DNA of 64,000 nt. It comes from Amycolatopsis sp. 195334CR (GTDB taxonomy: Bacteria; Actinomycetota; Actinomycetes; Mycobacteriales; Pseudonocardiaceae). A model generated the notes under the pieces. That model did not search any database and was not told the DNA's origin. It saw nothing but the letters and a program-made list of their open reading frames with translations. The position numbers were made by a program, and so were the translations under genes. Positions 1 to 9,206 of this stretch are shown piece by piece. Every line of letters begins with the position of its first letter. Position 1 is the first letter of the stretch. The DNA lies in assembly GCF_017309385.1 (NCBI RefSeq), contig NZ_JAFJMJ010000001.1, positions 1,178,001-1,242,000 on the forward strand, in the 5' to 3' direction.

Positions 1-1122
1 CGCGATGGTCATCTCGGGGGTGACGTCGGCGAACACCGTCGGCCGCACGTAGTAGCCCTGCTCCAGGCCTTCCGGTGCGTCCGGGCCACCGGCGACCAGC
101 GTCGCGCCCTCCTCGATGCCCTGCTGGATGTAGCCGCGCACGCGGTCGCGCTGGGCGGCGGAGACCAGCGGCCCGAGCTTCGTGGCGGCGTCGGACGGGT
201 CGCCGACGGAGAACTTCGCCACCCCGTCCGCGAGCAGGCCGACCACCTCGTCGCGCTGGTCGCGGTGCACGATCATCCTGGTCAGCGCGGTGCAGGTCTG
301 GCCGCTGTTGAGGTAGACGTTGCTCAGCCCGGCCTTGACCGCGGTGGGCAGGTCGGCGTCGGGCAGGATCACGTTCGGCGACTTGCCGCCGAGTTCGAGC
401 GCCACCCGCTTGACCGTCTGCGACGCCACCTCGGAGACCCGCGCCCCGGCGCGCGAGGAGCCGGTGAACGAGACCATGTCCACGTCCGGATGCGCCGCGA
501 TGGCCTCGCCGACCACCGGGCCGGTGCCGCTGACCAGGTTGAACACCCCGGCGGGCAGGCCGATCTCGTCGAAGATCTCGGTGAGCAGGTAGGCCGCGAG
601 CGGGGCCACCTCGCTCGGCTTGAGCACCACCGTGCAGCCGGCGGCGAGCGCGGGTGCGACCTTCGCCACAATCTGGTGCAGCGGGTAGTTCCACGGCGTG
701 ATCGCGCCGACCACGCCGATCGGCTCGCGCACGATCAGCGAGTTGCCGACCTCCTCGCCGCCGACCGGGACCACGGCCGGGTCGCTGTAGGTGGCCGCCA
801 CCACCGCGGGCAGGCCGGCCTGCACCTTCTGCGCGATCTTCACCGGCGCGCCCATGTCCGCGGTGATCGTCTCGGCGATCACCTGGTTGCGCTCCTTCAG
901 CTTGGCCGCGACCTGGCCGAGGTAGGCGCAGCGCTGCTCGGCGGGGGTGGCCGCCCAGCCGGCGAAGGCCCGGTGCGCGGCGGCCACCGCGGCGTCCACG
1001 TCGGCCGCCGTCCCGGCGGGCACCCGGTCGATGACCGCCTCGGTGGCCGGGTTGACCACCTCGATGGTCTCCGCACTGGAGGAGGCGATCCACTTGCCGT
1101 CGACATAGATCACGTCACGCAT
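1..1122 (-). CDS. Aldehyde dehydrogenase, 3' end cut by window start
   Basis: NAD(P)-dependent aldehyde dehydrogenase oxidising an aldehyde to a carboxylate in the cytoplasm. The 374 visible residues cover most of a roughly 475-residue family member; the C-terminus lies outside the window. Visible hallmarks are the PWNYP cofactor/oxyanion motif, the general-base glutamate in LELGGKSP (about Glu243) and the nucleophile in NSGQTCT (about Cys277), spaced 34 residues apart as usual. The ATG at 1122 follows a good AAGGGAG ribosome site. It is the last visible gene of the minus-strand oxoprolinase-type operon but is separated from the gene before it by a 240-bp structured gap, so it may be transcribed partly on its own. 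The substrate cannot be read from sequence. Confidence 0.93.
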   Translation of the reverse strand, partial: MRDVIYVDGKWIASSSAETIEVVNPATEAVIDRVPAGTAADVDAAVAAAHRAFAGWAATPAEQRCAYLGQVAAKLKERNQVIAETITADMGAPVKIAQKVQAGLPAVVAATYSDPAVVPVGGEEVGNSLIVREPIGVVGAITPWNYPLHQIVAKVAPALAAGCTVVLKPSEVAPLAAYLLTEIFDEIGLPAGVFNLVSGTGPVVGEAIAAHPDVDMVSFTGSSRAGARVSEVASQTVKRVALELGGKSPNVILPDADLPTAVKAGLSNVYLNSGQTCTALTRMIVHRDQRDEVVGLLADGVAKFSVGDPSDAATKLGPLVSAAQRDRVRGYIQQGIEEGATLVAGGPDAPEGLEQGYYVRPTVFADVTPEMTIA

Positions 1123-1178
1123 CGAGCGAACTCCCTTGTTGGTCCGAAGCCTGCCCCGACCTTAGGCGCTTTCTTTCA

Positions 1179-1317
1179 CAAGCGGCGGAGCCGCTTGCGG
1201 TGGGCCGTCAGCCCGCGCTCTGCTGCCGAATTCTCAGGCGTCTTCTCGCGAGGACAGCTTCACCGTGGTGAATCGGCATTCATGAGGTGGAGATCCCGGA
1301 GCGAGAAGACGACTGAG
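1179..1317. repeat. Structured intergenic inverted-repeat element
   Basis: The 240-bp gap at 1123-1362 holds no convincing gene but three nested inverted repeats: 8-bp arms CAAGCGGC/GCCGCTTG at 1179-1197, a 17-bp outer stem (1233-1249 against 1301-1317, one mismatch) and an inner hairpin TTCACC-GT-GGTGAA at 1259-1272. No T-run follows, so a simple intrinsic terminator is unlikely. It may be a REP- or MITE-like dispersed element, or an RNA structure tuning expression of the downstream aldehyde dehydrogenase. Confidence 0.5.
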
Positions 1318-1362
1318 GTTCCGCCACCCGCACCGCCACGCAAACCACGGTCAAACCGCACC

Positions 1363-2307
1363 CTAACCCCGGGCTCGTTCGATGACGGCCCAGGCGGCTG
1401 CGGCGTCCTGGACACCGACGCCCGTGCTGTTGTAATAGACCAGATCATCCGGCGACCGCCGTCCCTTCGCGGTGCCGACGAGCACCTCCCCGAGTTCCTG
1501 GAGTTCCGGCTCGCCCAGTGGCGCGTCCACGATCGGCCCCGCGTGCGAGAGCGCGGTCTCGCGGTGGTCGACCACCACCGCCGCGGCCGCTTCCACCACG
1601 TCCCGCCCGAGTTCCCGCCGGTGCGGTTCGAAGGACCCGACGCTGATCACCGTGCACCCGGTCGCCAGCCACTCCCGCCGGATCACCGGTTCGGTGCTGA
1701 CCGTGCACAACGCGACGATCCCGGCCCCGCGCACGGCGCTCTCCGCGTCGTCCGTGGCGACCACCCGCAGGCCCAGCTCCCTGGACAGCTCGCGGGCGGC
1801 CGTAGTCCGGTGTTCCTCGCTGGGGCTGTGGATCCGGACCGTCTCCAGTGGACGGACAGCGGCGATCGCGCGGACGTGCGCCACGCCCTGCACCCCGCTG
1901 CCCAGCACGGCCAGCTCGGTGACGTCCGGGTTCGCCAGCGCGTCGGCGGCCACCGCGCTGGCCGCCGAGGTGCGGATGGTGGTCACCGCCGCACCGTCCA
2001 GCACCGCCACCGGCACCCCGGTTTCCGGGTCCAGCGCGACGATCAGGCCGTGGATGCTGGGCAGCCCGTGCTCGGTGTTGCCCGGGTTGAAGCTGATGAA
2101 CTTGCACACCGGCCCGGTGTCCGCCGACAACCGGCACGGGTACGCCAGCGCCAGCGCGCCGCCCGGCCCCGGCAGGTGGGTTTTCGCCGGCAGCACGGCG
2201 GTTTTCGCGCCGAGCGCGCGGAAGGCGCGCCGCTGCGACTCGATCGCCGCGCCGACCCCGAGCACGGCGCCGATCTCGTTGGCATCGAAGAACCGCGGTG
2301 CGGTCAT
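1363..2307 (-). CDS. Ornithine cyclodeaminase / mu-crystallin family protein
   Basis: A 314-residue NAD(P)-binding protein of the ornithine cyclodeaminase, mu-crystallin and alanine dehydrogenase (archaeal type) family, which acts on imino or amino acids: deaminating cyclisation of ornithine, ketimine reduction, or N-alkyl amino acid formation. The family core is visible: substrate loop around FISFNPGNTEHGLPSIHGLIV, the segment AAVTTIRTSAASAVAADAL, and the Rossmann motif VLGSGVQGVAHVRA. The ATG start overlaps the stop of the upstream GntR gene by four bases (ATGA), so translation is probably coupled. Neighbours (HyuA/HyuB, DAO-type oxidase) suggest amino acid or cyclic amide catabolism; the exact reaction is unknown. 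Confidence 0.9.
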   Translation of the reverse strand: MTAPRFFDANEIGAVLGVGAAIESQRRAFRALGAKTAVLPAKTHLPGPGGALALAYPCRLSADTGPVCKFISFNPGNTEHGLPSIHGLIVALDPETGVPVAVLDGAAVTTIRTSAASAVAADALANPDVTELAVLGSGVQGVAHVRAIAAVRPLETVRIHSPSEEHRTTAARELSRELGLRVVATDDAESAVRGAGIVALCTVSTEPVIRREWLATGCTVISVGSFEPHRRELGRDVVEAAAAVVVDHRETALSHAGPIVDAPLGEPELQELGEVLVGTAKGRRSPDDLVYYNSTGVGVQDAAAAWAVIERARG

Positions 2308-3002
2308 GGGGTCTCCCTTCGGTGGTACGCGGCGAGCAACTGCCGCTCCGCGTCTCGCAGATAGCGTTCCAGTGCCTGCTCGGCGAGGTCGAACCGGCGT
2401 CGCCGGAGGTGGCCGATGATCTTCTCGTGCCGCGCCAGGTACGGCTCGAAGAACGCCTGCGTGTTCTCGGTCAGCACGAAGAACAACCGCGTCTCGGCGA
2501 GCACCTGGCGCATGGTGCCCGCCACCCGGTCGCTGCCGGACAGCTCGGAAAGCGCCTGGTGCCAATGGATGCTGGCGGTGCCGACGCCCTGCCAGTCCTC
2601 GTCGAGCGCGGCCTGCTTGCCCTCGGCCAGCGCGTTCTGCAGGTCGGTGAGCACCAGGCCGTCGCGATCGGCGGCCTCGCGCACGGCCGCGCACTCCACC
2701 ATGCGCCGGATCCGGTACAGGTCGACGATGTCCGGCGCGGTCAGCTCGCGGACGAACACACCCCGGTTCAGCTCCCGCACGGCCAGCCGTTCGTGCGCCA
2801 GCAACTGGAACGCTTCGCGCAGGGTGTTGCGCGAAACACCGAGCGCCGAACTGATCGCGGGTTCGGCCAGCCGCGTGCCGGGCAGGAACACGCCCTCGGC
2901 GATCCGCTGGCGCAGCACCTGGGCCACCCGCTCGGCGGTGCCCGCACGGGCGAGGGCGCGCCGGTCCCCCGCGAGCACCGCCGACGGATCGCCGCTGGTC
3001 AT
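2304..3002 (-). CDS. GntR family regulator, FCD/FadR type
   Basis: A 232-residue DNA-binding regulator. The N-terminal winged helix covers about residues 20-85 (TAERVAQVLRQRIAEG, then GVSRNTLREAFQLLAHERL); the rest is an all-helical FCD effector domain with the usual metal or ligand histidine segment (IHWHQAL). Such proteins normally repress the catabolic operon they sit in until a small acid binds. It lies inside the operon with ATGA overlaps on both sides, so it is co-expressed with its probable targets. A candidate operator is the 15-bp palindrome at 9185-9199. I chose the ATG at 3002 over longer upstream alternatives because it matches the family N-terminus and gives the overlap. Confidence 0.9.
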   Translation of the reverse strand: MTSGDPSAVLAGDRRALARAGTAERVAQVLRQRIAEGVFLPGTRLAEPAISSALGVSRNTLREAFQLLAHERLAVRELNRGVFVRELTAPDIVDLYRIRRMVECAAVREAADRDGLVLTDLQNALAEGKQAALDEDWQGVGTASIHWHQALSELSGSDRVAGTMRQVLAETRLFFVLTENTQAFFEPYLARHEKIIGHLRRRRFDLAEQALERYLRDAERQLLAAYHRRETP

Positions 3003-3790
3003 CGCACGCCCAGTTCGAATTCGAGCGAGTAGCGGTTGCCCGGCATCGCCCCGGCCGCCTTCGCGCCGTCGACCGGCACCACCGCGCCGTTGATGAACCG
3101 CGATTCGTCGCTGGCCAGGAACAACACCGCCTTCGCCACCTCCCACGCCTCACCGACGCGCGCGGCGGGCGTGCTCGCGGTCAACTGGTGCTGCTTGGCC
3201 TCGAAGTCGTCCGGGGAAGCCAGCGTGCTGCGCAGCATGTCGGTGTCGATCGCGCCCGGGTTGACCGTGTTGACGCGGATCCCGAGGTGCGCGTGCGCCA
3301 CCGCGAGCGACTTCGCCAGCCCGACCAGCGCGTGCTTGGTGGCGTTGTAGACCGGGTCGGCCGGGCGGCCCATCATGCCGCCGTTGGACGAGGTGAGCAC
3401 GATGCTGCCCGCCTTCGCCTCGATCATGTGCGGCAGCACCGCGCGGGTGGCCAGGAAGGCGGTGCGCACGTTCAGCGCGAAGATGTGGTCGAACTCGGCG
3501 AGCGTGGTCTCCGGCAACGGCTTCCCGAGGTGGATGCCGACGTTGCTGAACAGCACGTCGATCCGGCCGTGCTCGCCGAGCACCTGCTCCACAAAGGACT
3601 GTACGGCGTCCTCGTCGGTGGCGTCGACGGTGGTGTGGCTGAAGTTCGGGTGCCCGACCTCTTCGGCGGGCTCGCGGATGTCGCTCGACCGCACGATCGC
3701 GCCCTCGGCGAGGAACTCCTTCACCGCGGCCAGGCCGATCCCCCGCGCCCCGCCGAACACCACGACGACCTTGTCTTCCACACGCCCCAT
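2999..3790 (-). CDS. Short-chain dehydrogenase/reductase
   Basis: Classical SDR oxidoreductase of 263 residues. The cofactor motif GGARGIG is at residues 13-19, the NVG variant of the NNAG motif follows near residue 92, the catalytic serine lies in LTSSNGG and the Tyr-Lys pair in YNATK. An acidic residue after beta-2 (SSDIRE) suggests NAD rather than NADP. It overlaps the GntR gene by four bases and starts one base after the hyuB-like stop, so it is a firm operon member and probably oxidises a hydroxyl intermediate of the pathway. The substrate is unknown. Confidence 0.92.
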   Translation of the reverse strand: MGRVEDKVVVVFGGARGIGLAAVKEFLAEGAIVRSSDIREPAEEVGHPNFSHTTVDATDEDAVQSFVEQVLGEHGRIDVLFSNVGIHLGKPLPETTLAEFDHIFALNVRTAFLATRAVLPHMIEAKAGSIVLTSSNGGMMGRPADPVYNATKHALVGLAKSLAVAHAHLGIRVNTVNPGAIDTDMLRSTLASPDDFEAKQHQLTASTPAARVGEAWEVAKAVLFLASDESRFINGAVVPVDGAKAAGAMPGNRYSLEFELGVR

Positions 3791-3791
3791 G

Positions 3792-5483
3792 TCAGTCCCT
3801 CTCCACGATCTCGTAGTCGGCGGGCAGCCGGACCAGCGCGTCCGGCCTGCCGGTGTACCGGATTTCGACCCCGTAGACGTCACGGGCCGCCTCGATCGAG
3901 ACGTACCCGTCGACCACGTCGGCCAGCACGCGTGCGGGGTCGCGTTCCCTCGGATCGCCGTAACCACCCGCGCCGGGAAGTACCACGTCCACCACGGCGT
4001 CCGGTTCCAGGTGGACCCGTCGTTTGCCGGGCAGCGCGGTGCCGTCGGCCAATCCGAACCGGCCGGGCTCGCCGTCCAGTCCGCCGTGCACGCCGATCGC
4101 CGGTGAGCTGGTGCGGTCGACGTTCCCGTTGACGCTCCAGGAAATGTCACCTCGTGCGGTCACCGTGGTCGACTGGCCGAGACCCCCGCGGTGCTTGCCG
4201 GCGCCACCGGAGTCGGTGCGCAGCACCCGCCGGGTCTGGACCAGTGGTGCCATGGTCTCGATCACCTCGGTCGGCGTGGCCCGCAGCCCACTGGGGAAGC
4301 CGGTGGTGTTCAGCCCGTCCTTGGTGGCCCTGGCCCCGATGCCACCGGTCTGGAAGACGTTCAGCATGAACTCGCGTCCGTCCTGATGGGACTGTCCACG
4401 CCAGATGGTCATCCAGAGCGCGTCCGCGCTGTGCGCCATCCGCCCGTCCAGCGCGCCGATCAGCAGCGACGGCAGGAAGTGCCCGATCAGGTGCCGGGAG
4501 GCGACCGGTGCGGGTGGCAGGCAGTTGAGCACCGACCCGGCGGGCGCGGTCACGTGCACCGGGCGGAACGACCCCGCGTTGTGCGGTACCCCGGGCGAAA
4601 TCGCCGCCTTCACCGCGAAGGACGCGTACGCCCTGGTGTAGTTGAGCACCACGTTGATGCCGTGCTTGCTCTGCGGTGACGAACCGGCGAAGTCGATGTC
4701 GATGTCCTCGCCCCGCACGGTCAGCGCGACCTTCAGGCGCACCTCTTCCTCGCCGAAGCCGTCGGTGCGCAGCTCACTGCGGAAGGTGCCCTCTGGCAGC
4801 GCGGCGATGGCGTCGCGCAACGCCCGTTCCGAGCGGTTCATGATCTCCGCGGCGATCTCGTCGATCGAGTCCAGGCCGAACTCCTCGGCCAGGCGCACCA
4901 GGCTCGCCGCCCCGACGTCGTTGCCCGCGACCTGCGCGTACAGATCGCCGACGGTTTCCTCCGGCGTGCGCACGTTGGCGCGGATGATCGCCTCCAGCTC
5001 GGCGTTCACCTCACCGGCTTTCAGGAACTTCATGATCGGCAGCCGGATGCCCTCTTCGAACACCTCGTTGGCCTCGGCGGAAACCAGGCGGCCACCGATG
5101 TCCGGGGCGTGGCAGCACGAGGCGAACCAGGCGATCACGCGGCCGCGGTGGAAAACCGGGGTGGCCACGGTGATGTCGTTGATCTGACCCGCGGTCTGCC
5201 AGGGGTCGTTGGTCAGCAGGACGTCGCCCGGCTCCAGCTTCTCCGGTGGGAAGGCGGCGACGAAGTGGTGCATCCCGGTGGCCATCGCGTTGATGTGGCC
5301 GGGGGTGCCGCCGACGGACTGCCCGATCATCTCGCCCCGCGAGTCGAACACCGCGCACGCCAGGTCGAGCGATTCGCGGACCACCGACGAGAAGGCCGTG
5401 TTGACCAGGGCGTTCTGCTGTTCGGCGAGGATCGAGTGCAGCCGGTTGCCGACCACGCCGACCAGGATCGGGTCCACGCTCAC
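3792..5483 (-). CDS. Hydantoinase B / oxoprolinase family protein (HyuB type)
   Basis: A 563-residue member of the HydantoinaseB_oxoprolinase family (5-oxoprolinase C-terminal half, N-methylhydantoinase B, acetone or acetophenone carboxylase alpha-type subunits). These proteins pair with HyuA in ATP-dependent opening of cyclic amides or carboxylation. Typical stretches visible are GTPGHINAM, LLTNDPWQTAGQINDI, FASCCHAPDIGG, and near the C-terminus the glycine-rich GGAGKHRGGLGQ and PGAGGYGDP. It overlaps the hyuA-like gene by four bases. Length is normal for a stand-alone subunit. Substrate assignment needs experiment: hydantoin, oxoproline-like amides and ketones are all possible. Confidence 0.93.
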   Translation of the reverse strand: MSVDPILVGVVGNRLHSILAEQQNALVNTAFSSVVRESLDLACAVFDSRGEMIGQSVGGTPGHINAMATGMHHFVAAFPPEKLEPGDVLLTNDPWQTAGQINDITVATPVFHRGRVIAWFASCCHAPDIGGRLVSAEANEVFEEGIRLPIMKFLKAGEVNAELEAIIRANVRTPEETVGDLYAQVAGNDVGAASLVRLAEEFGLDSIDEIAAEIMNRSERALRDAIAALPEGTFRSELRTDGFGEEEVRLKVALTVRGEDIDIDFAGSSPQSKHGINVVLNYTRAYASFAVKAAISPGVPHNAGSFRPVHVTAPAGSVLNCLPPAPVASRHLIGHFLPSLLIGALDGRMAHSADALWMTIWRGQSHQDGREFMLNVFQTGGIGARATKDGLNTTGFPSGLRATPTEVIETMAPLVQTRRVLRTDSGGAGKHRGGLGQSTTVTARGDISWSVNGNVDRTSSPAIGVHGGLDGEPGRFGLADGTALPGKRRVHLEPDAVVDVVLPGAGGYGDPRERDPARVLADVVDGYVSIEAARDVYGVEIRYTGRPDALVRLPADYEIVERD

Positions 5484-7516
5484 GGGATCACCACCAGACT
5501 GGAGTCGGCTCGCACGGTGCAGCTCGCACCCGGCGGGATGACCAAAGTGGACTCGCGTTCCTCGATGATCGCCGGGCCGTCGATCCGGTCGTCCGCGCGC
5601 AACCGGTACCGGTCGTACACCGCGGTGTCGACAAAGCCACCCGGGAAGTAGGCCTGCCTGCTGCCCTTGCGTGCTTCGCCTTCCCCGGCTTCCACGCTCA
5701 GCCGCAGGTTCACCCGGGGCACCGGACCCGAGGAGACCACGCGCCAGTTGAGCACCTCGACACCGACGTCCGGCCCGGTCCGGCGGTACAGCTCGCGGTA
5801 GGCCTCAGTGAAGTCGTCGACGAGCGAGGTGGGCCAGTCCCCCTGGTTCACCGGCACCCGGATTTCGTAGCCCTGCCCCGCGTACCGCATTTCGGCGATC
5901 CGGCTGTGCGTCACCACGTCCACTCCGGACGCTTTCAGCAGCTCTTCGCCCTCGCGTTCCATCTCGGCGAACAACGCGTCCACCTCGGACCAGCTCAGCT
6001 CGTCGACCCCGGCGCGCGACGTCCGCACGAAGTCGAAAGCCAGCGGCGCGGTGAGGAAACCGACCGCGCTCATCACGCCCGCGGCCGGTGGTGCGACCAC
6101 CTGCCGGGCACCCAGCGCCCGCGCCACACCGACGCCGTGCACCGGACCGGCGCCGCCGAAGGTGAACATCGGCAGCCGCGCGGGATCCTTGCCGCGTTCC
6201 ACCGCGTGCACCCGTGCCGCGTTGGCCATGTCCTCGTTGACGTGCGCGTGGATGCCGTACGCCGCTTCGGCCAGCCCGACGCCCAGCGGTTCGGCGATCC
6301 GGCGCTGGATCACCTCGCGCGCGGCATCGAGGTCCAGCGTCATTTCCCCGCCGAGGAAGTAACCGGGGTCGAGATAACCGAGCACCAGGTCCGCGTCAGT
6401 GACCGTGGGATCGGTGCCACCGCGGCCGTAACACACGGGCCCCGGCTCGGAGCCCGCCGAATCCGGGCCCACGGTGAGCAGGCCGAGCGCGTCGATGCGG
6501 GCGATCGAACCACCACCGACGCCGATCTCGATCATGTCGGTCACCGGCACCTTCACCGGCAGTCCCGAACCGGGCAGCAGCCGGTACACCCTGTCCACTT
6601 CGAACTCGTGCGTGACCAGCGGCGCGCCGTCGGAGATCATGCACAACTTCGCCGTGGTACCGCCCATGTCGAAGGCCAGCAGATCGGTCTCCCCCGCCGC
6701 CGCGCCGAACGCCGAGGCGGCCAGCGCCCCACCGGCCGGGCCGGATTCGAGGATGCGGATGGGATACCGGGCGGCGGTGTCCACTGTGGCTATTCCACCG
6801 TTGGACAGCATGATGTGCGGTGCCGGTCCGATGCCCGCCCGGTGCACCCGCTGCTCCAGGTCACGCAGGTAGCGTTCGGTCAGGTCCTGCACGTACACGT
6901 TCGCCGCGGTGGTCGAGGCCCGTTCGAACTCGCGGATCTCCGGCACCACCTCCGACGACAACGCCACGCGCAGCCCCGGCGCCACCTCGGCCAGCACGGA
7001 CCGCACGCGGCGTTCGTGCTCGGGATTGGTGAAGGAGTGCAGGAAGCAGACGGCCACCGCCTCGATGCCGCGCTCGGCCAGCTCGGTGCCGAGCCGGGCG
7101 ACGTACTCCTCGTCGAGCGGGGTCTGCACGCTGCCGTCAGCCAGGATGCGCTCCGGCACATCGAATCGGAGGTGCCGAGGCACCAGCGGTTCCGGCAGTT
7201 CGATCTGGAGGTCGTACAGCTCGTAGCGGTGTTCGCGGCGCATCTCCAGCACGTCGCGGAACCCGGCGGTGGCCAGCAGGGCCAGCTTCGAGCCCTTGCG
7301 CTCGATCAGCGCGTTGGTGACCAGCGTGGTGCCGTGCACCAGTTTGTCCACTTGGGACGGATCGGGGATGGCGCCGCGCAGCAGTTCGCCGACCGCGCGA
7401 GCGGGTTCGTCGTGGGTGGTCAGCGCCTTGCCGATGGCCACCACCCCGGAATCGTCGAGCACGCACAGATCGGTGAACGTGCCACCGATGTCGACGCCAA
7501 CGCGCAGCGTCATCAC
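5480..7516 (-). CDS. Hydantoinase A / oxoprolinase family protein (HyuA type)
   Basis: A 678-residue ATP-binding partner of the HyuB-like subunit. The N-terminal actin-like phosphate motif GVDIGGTFTD (residues 7-16) and the second phosphate region LLAFDMGGTTAKLCMI mark the ASKHA-type nucleotide fold. HGTTLVTNALIERKG and GVGGGSIARID are further family signatures. Together HyuA and HyuB hydrolyse or carboxylate a substrate at the cost of ATP. It begins with ATG and its start overlaps the stop of the ThDP enzyme gene by four bases. No truncation is apparent. Confidence 0.93.
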   Translation of the reverse strand: MMTLRVGVDIGGTFTDLCVLDDSGVVAIGKALTTHDEPARAVGELLRGAIPDPSQVDKLVHGTTLVTNALIERKGSKLALLATAGFRDVLEMRREHRYELYDLQIELPEPLVPRHLRFDVPERILADGSVQTPLDEEYVARLGTELAERGIEAVAVCFLHSFTNPEHERRVRSVLAEVAPGLRVALSSEVVPEIREFERASTTAANVYVQDLTERYLRDLEQRVHRAGIGPAPHIMLSNGGIATVDTAARYPIRILESGPAGGALAASAFGAAAGETDLLAFDMGGTTAKLCMISDGAPLVTHEFEVDRVYRLLPGSGLPVKVPVTDMIEIGVGGGSIARIDALGLLTVGPDSAGSEPGPVCYGRGGTDPTVTDADLVLGYLDPGYFLGGEMTLDLDAAREVIQRRIAEPLGVGLAEAAYGIHAHVNEDMANAARVHAVERGKDPARLPMFTFGGAGPVHGVGVARALGARQVVAPPAAGVMSAVGFLTAPLAFDFVRTSRAGVDELSWSEVDALFAEMEREGEELLKASGVDVVTHSRIAEMRYAGQGYEIRVPVNQGDWPTSLVDDFTEAYRELYRRTGPDVGVEVLNWRVVSSGPVPRVNLRLSVEAGEGEARKGSRQAYFPGGFVDTAVYDRYRLRADDRIDGPAIIEERESTLVIPPGASCTVRADSSLVVIP

Positions 7517-9171
7517 CGCTCCTTCCGGTACCAGCGGGGCGAGGTGTTCAGCGGCGGGCGCATGGCGGCCTCGACCACCAGCACGTTCGGCTCATCGGCC
7601 TGGATGAACGCGCCCAGCTTCCGCCGGAAGGCGCGGCCGAAACCCTTGACCCGTTCGGACCGCACGCCGAACGACTTGGCCATCGCGACGAAGTCGGGGC
7701 CGACCAGGTCGACCCCGCGGTGCGGCAGGCCGCTGTGCTCCTGGTCGAACCGGAGCATGCCGTACCCGCCGTCCTCCACCACGACCACGGTGACCGGCAG
7801 GTTCTCCTGCACGGCGGTGGCCAGATCCCCGACGCCGTAGAGGAATCCGCCGTCGCCGGTGACGCAGACCGCGCGCCCGGCACCGGCCGCGGCGCTGCCG
7901 AGCGAGGCGGGGAAGCCGAAGCCGAGCGTGCCCCAGCCCATCGGGTAGGCGAGCGTGCGCGGCGCCGGGATGCGGTGGAAGCCGCCGATCCAGTAGCCGG
8001 CGATGCACATGTCCGCCACCAGGATCGCGTCCTCGGGCAGCACTTCCTCCAGCGTGCCCAGGAAGTCGGCGGCCTGCGGCTCGTCCTCGCGGATGCGGCG
8101 GCGCACGGCCGCGCTCATCCGGCGCAGGCGGGCGGTGAGCTTCTCCAGCCCCTCCTTGTGCGGGAGTTCGCCGAGCAGCGCGGTGACCACGGTGCGGGCG
8201 TCACCGACCAGGTTCAGGTCCGGCGGGTAGTTCTTCGCCGCGTCCGCCGCGTCGACGTTCACCGTGACCAGCGTCGGCGGCTGCGGCATCAGCCAGTTCT
8301 GCGTCATCAGCCCGTCGAAGTCGGTGCCGACGCCGAGCACCAGGTCGGCCTCGTCCCAGAGCGCGCCGACCTCCGGCGTGTGCACCGAGTTCGGGGCCAG
8401 GCAAGGGTGTTCGGGCGGGAGCAGGCCGCGCGCGGCGAAGGTGGTGAGCACCGGGGCGGCCAGCTTCTCGGCCAGTTCGCCGATGACCGCGCCCGCCCCG
8501 GCCCGCAGCGCACCGCCACCGGCCCAGATCAGCGGGCGCTCGGCGCGCTCGAACAACTCCCGCGCGCGCCCGAGGTCGAGCGGTTCGGGTACCGGCGTGT
8601 GCTCGGCCGGGTCGCGGGCGCGCTTGGCCGTGGCGGACAGGAAGTCGGTGGGAATGCCCAGGTAGACCGGGCCGCTCTGCGGTCGCAGCGCCAGCCGCGC
8701 CGCCGTGTGCGCGGCCCCGGCGATCTCCTCCGGCCCGTTGACGGTGTACTGCCCCTTGGTCAGCGGCGCGAACAACGCGGCCTGGTCGCTGGTCTCGTGC
8801 AGCACCCCGCGCACCGTGCCGGGCCGCCGGAGCGCGGACGAGATGTCGGTGGCGATGACCAGCACCGGGGAGCCGGAGGCCTGCGCCTCGCCGACCGCGG
8901 CGAGCGTGTTCGCCGCCCCCGGTCCGGTGGTCACGATCGCGACGCCGAGCTTGCCGGTCGCCCGGGCGTACCCGTCGGCGGCGTACGCGGCGGTCTGCTC
9001 GTGGCGGACGCCGAGCAGCTGGATCCCGGTGTCCGCGAGGGCTTCCCAGATCGGCAGGTTGTGCACCCCCGGCAAGCCGAAGGCCACCTCCACGCCGAGT
9101 TCACCCAGTGCGTCGGCGAGCTGGTCGGCCCCGGACTTCGGCTTGGCATGGCTGACTACCGGCACCGGCAC
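7513..9171 (-). CDS. Thiamine diphosphate enzyme, acetolactate synthase-like
   Basis: A 552-residue ThDP-dependent protein with the three-domain order of the acetolactate synthase / benzoylformate decarboxylase superfamily: PYR domain with catalytic glutamate (about Glu58 in VRHEQTAAYAADGYAR), central domain, then PP domain with the GDGGF magnesium/ThDP motif. It would decarboxylate or carboligate a 2-oxo acid. There is no small regulatory subunit nearby, so biosynthetic acetolactate synthase is unlikely; a catabolic 2-oxo acid decarboxylase or lyase fits the operon better. The start is GTG at 9171 (a second GTG lies six bases in); the ribosome site is weak, and the palindrome at 9185-9199 lies just upstream. 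Confidence 0.88.
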   Translation of the reverse strand: MPVPVVSHAKPKSGADQLADALGELGVEVAFGLPGVHNLPIWEALADTGIQLLGVRHEQTAAYAADGYARATGKLGVAIVTTGPGAANTLAAVGEAQASGSPVLVIATDISSALRRPGTVRGVLHETSDQAALFAPLTKGQYTVNGPEEIAGAAHTAARLALRPQSGPVYLGIPTDFLSATAKRARDPAEHTPVPEPLDLGRARELFERAERPLIWAGGGALRAGAGAVIGELAEKLAAPVLTTFAARGLLPPEHPCLAPNSVHTPEVGALWDEADLVLGVGTDFDGLMTQNWLMPQPPTLVTVNVDAADAAKNYPPDLNLVGDARTVVTALLGELPHKEGLEKLTARLRRMSAAVRRRIREDEPQAADFLGTLEEVLPEDAILVADMCIAGYWIGGFHRIPAPRTLAYPMGWGTLGFGFPASLGSAAAGAGRAVCVTGDGGFLYGVGDLATAVQENLPVTVVVVEDGGYGMLRFDQEHSGLPHRGVDLVGPDFVAMAKSFGVRSERVKGFGRAFRRKLGAFIQADEPNVLVVEAAMRPPLNTSPRWYRKER

Positions 9172-9184
9172 AGCCTACGAGATC

Positions 9185-9199
9185 GTTCAACGATTGAAC
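9185..9199. promoter_or_regulatory. Candidate GntR operator palindrome
   Basis: A perfect inverted repeat GTTCAA-CGA-TTGAAC sits in the 35-bp gap between the flavoprotein stop and the ThDP enzyme start. Its size and symmetry suit an FCD-type GntR dimer, and a GntR gene lies in the same operon, so it is a plausible operator for an internal promoter. Binding is inferred, not shown. Confidence 0.5.
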
Positions 9200-9206
9200 A
9201 CCCCGG

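Noticed and set aside
265..2364. A 699-codon open frame on the plus strand across the aldehyde dehydrogenase and ornithine-cyclodeaminase genes
   Set aside because: It is the antisense shadow of real minus-strand genes in high-G+C DNA; its translation is Arg/His/Asp-rich with no domain.
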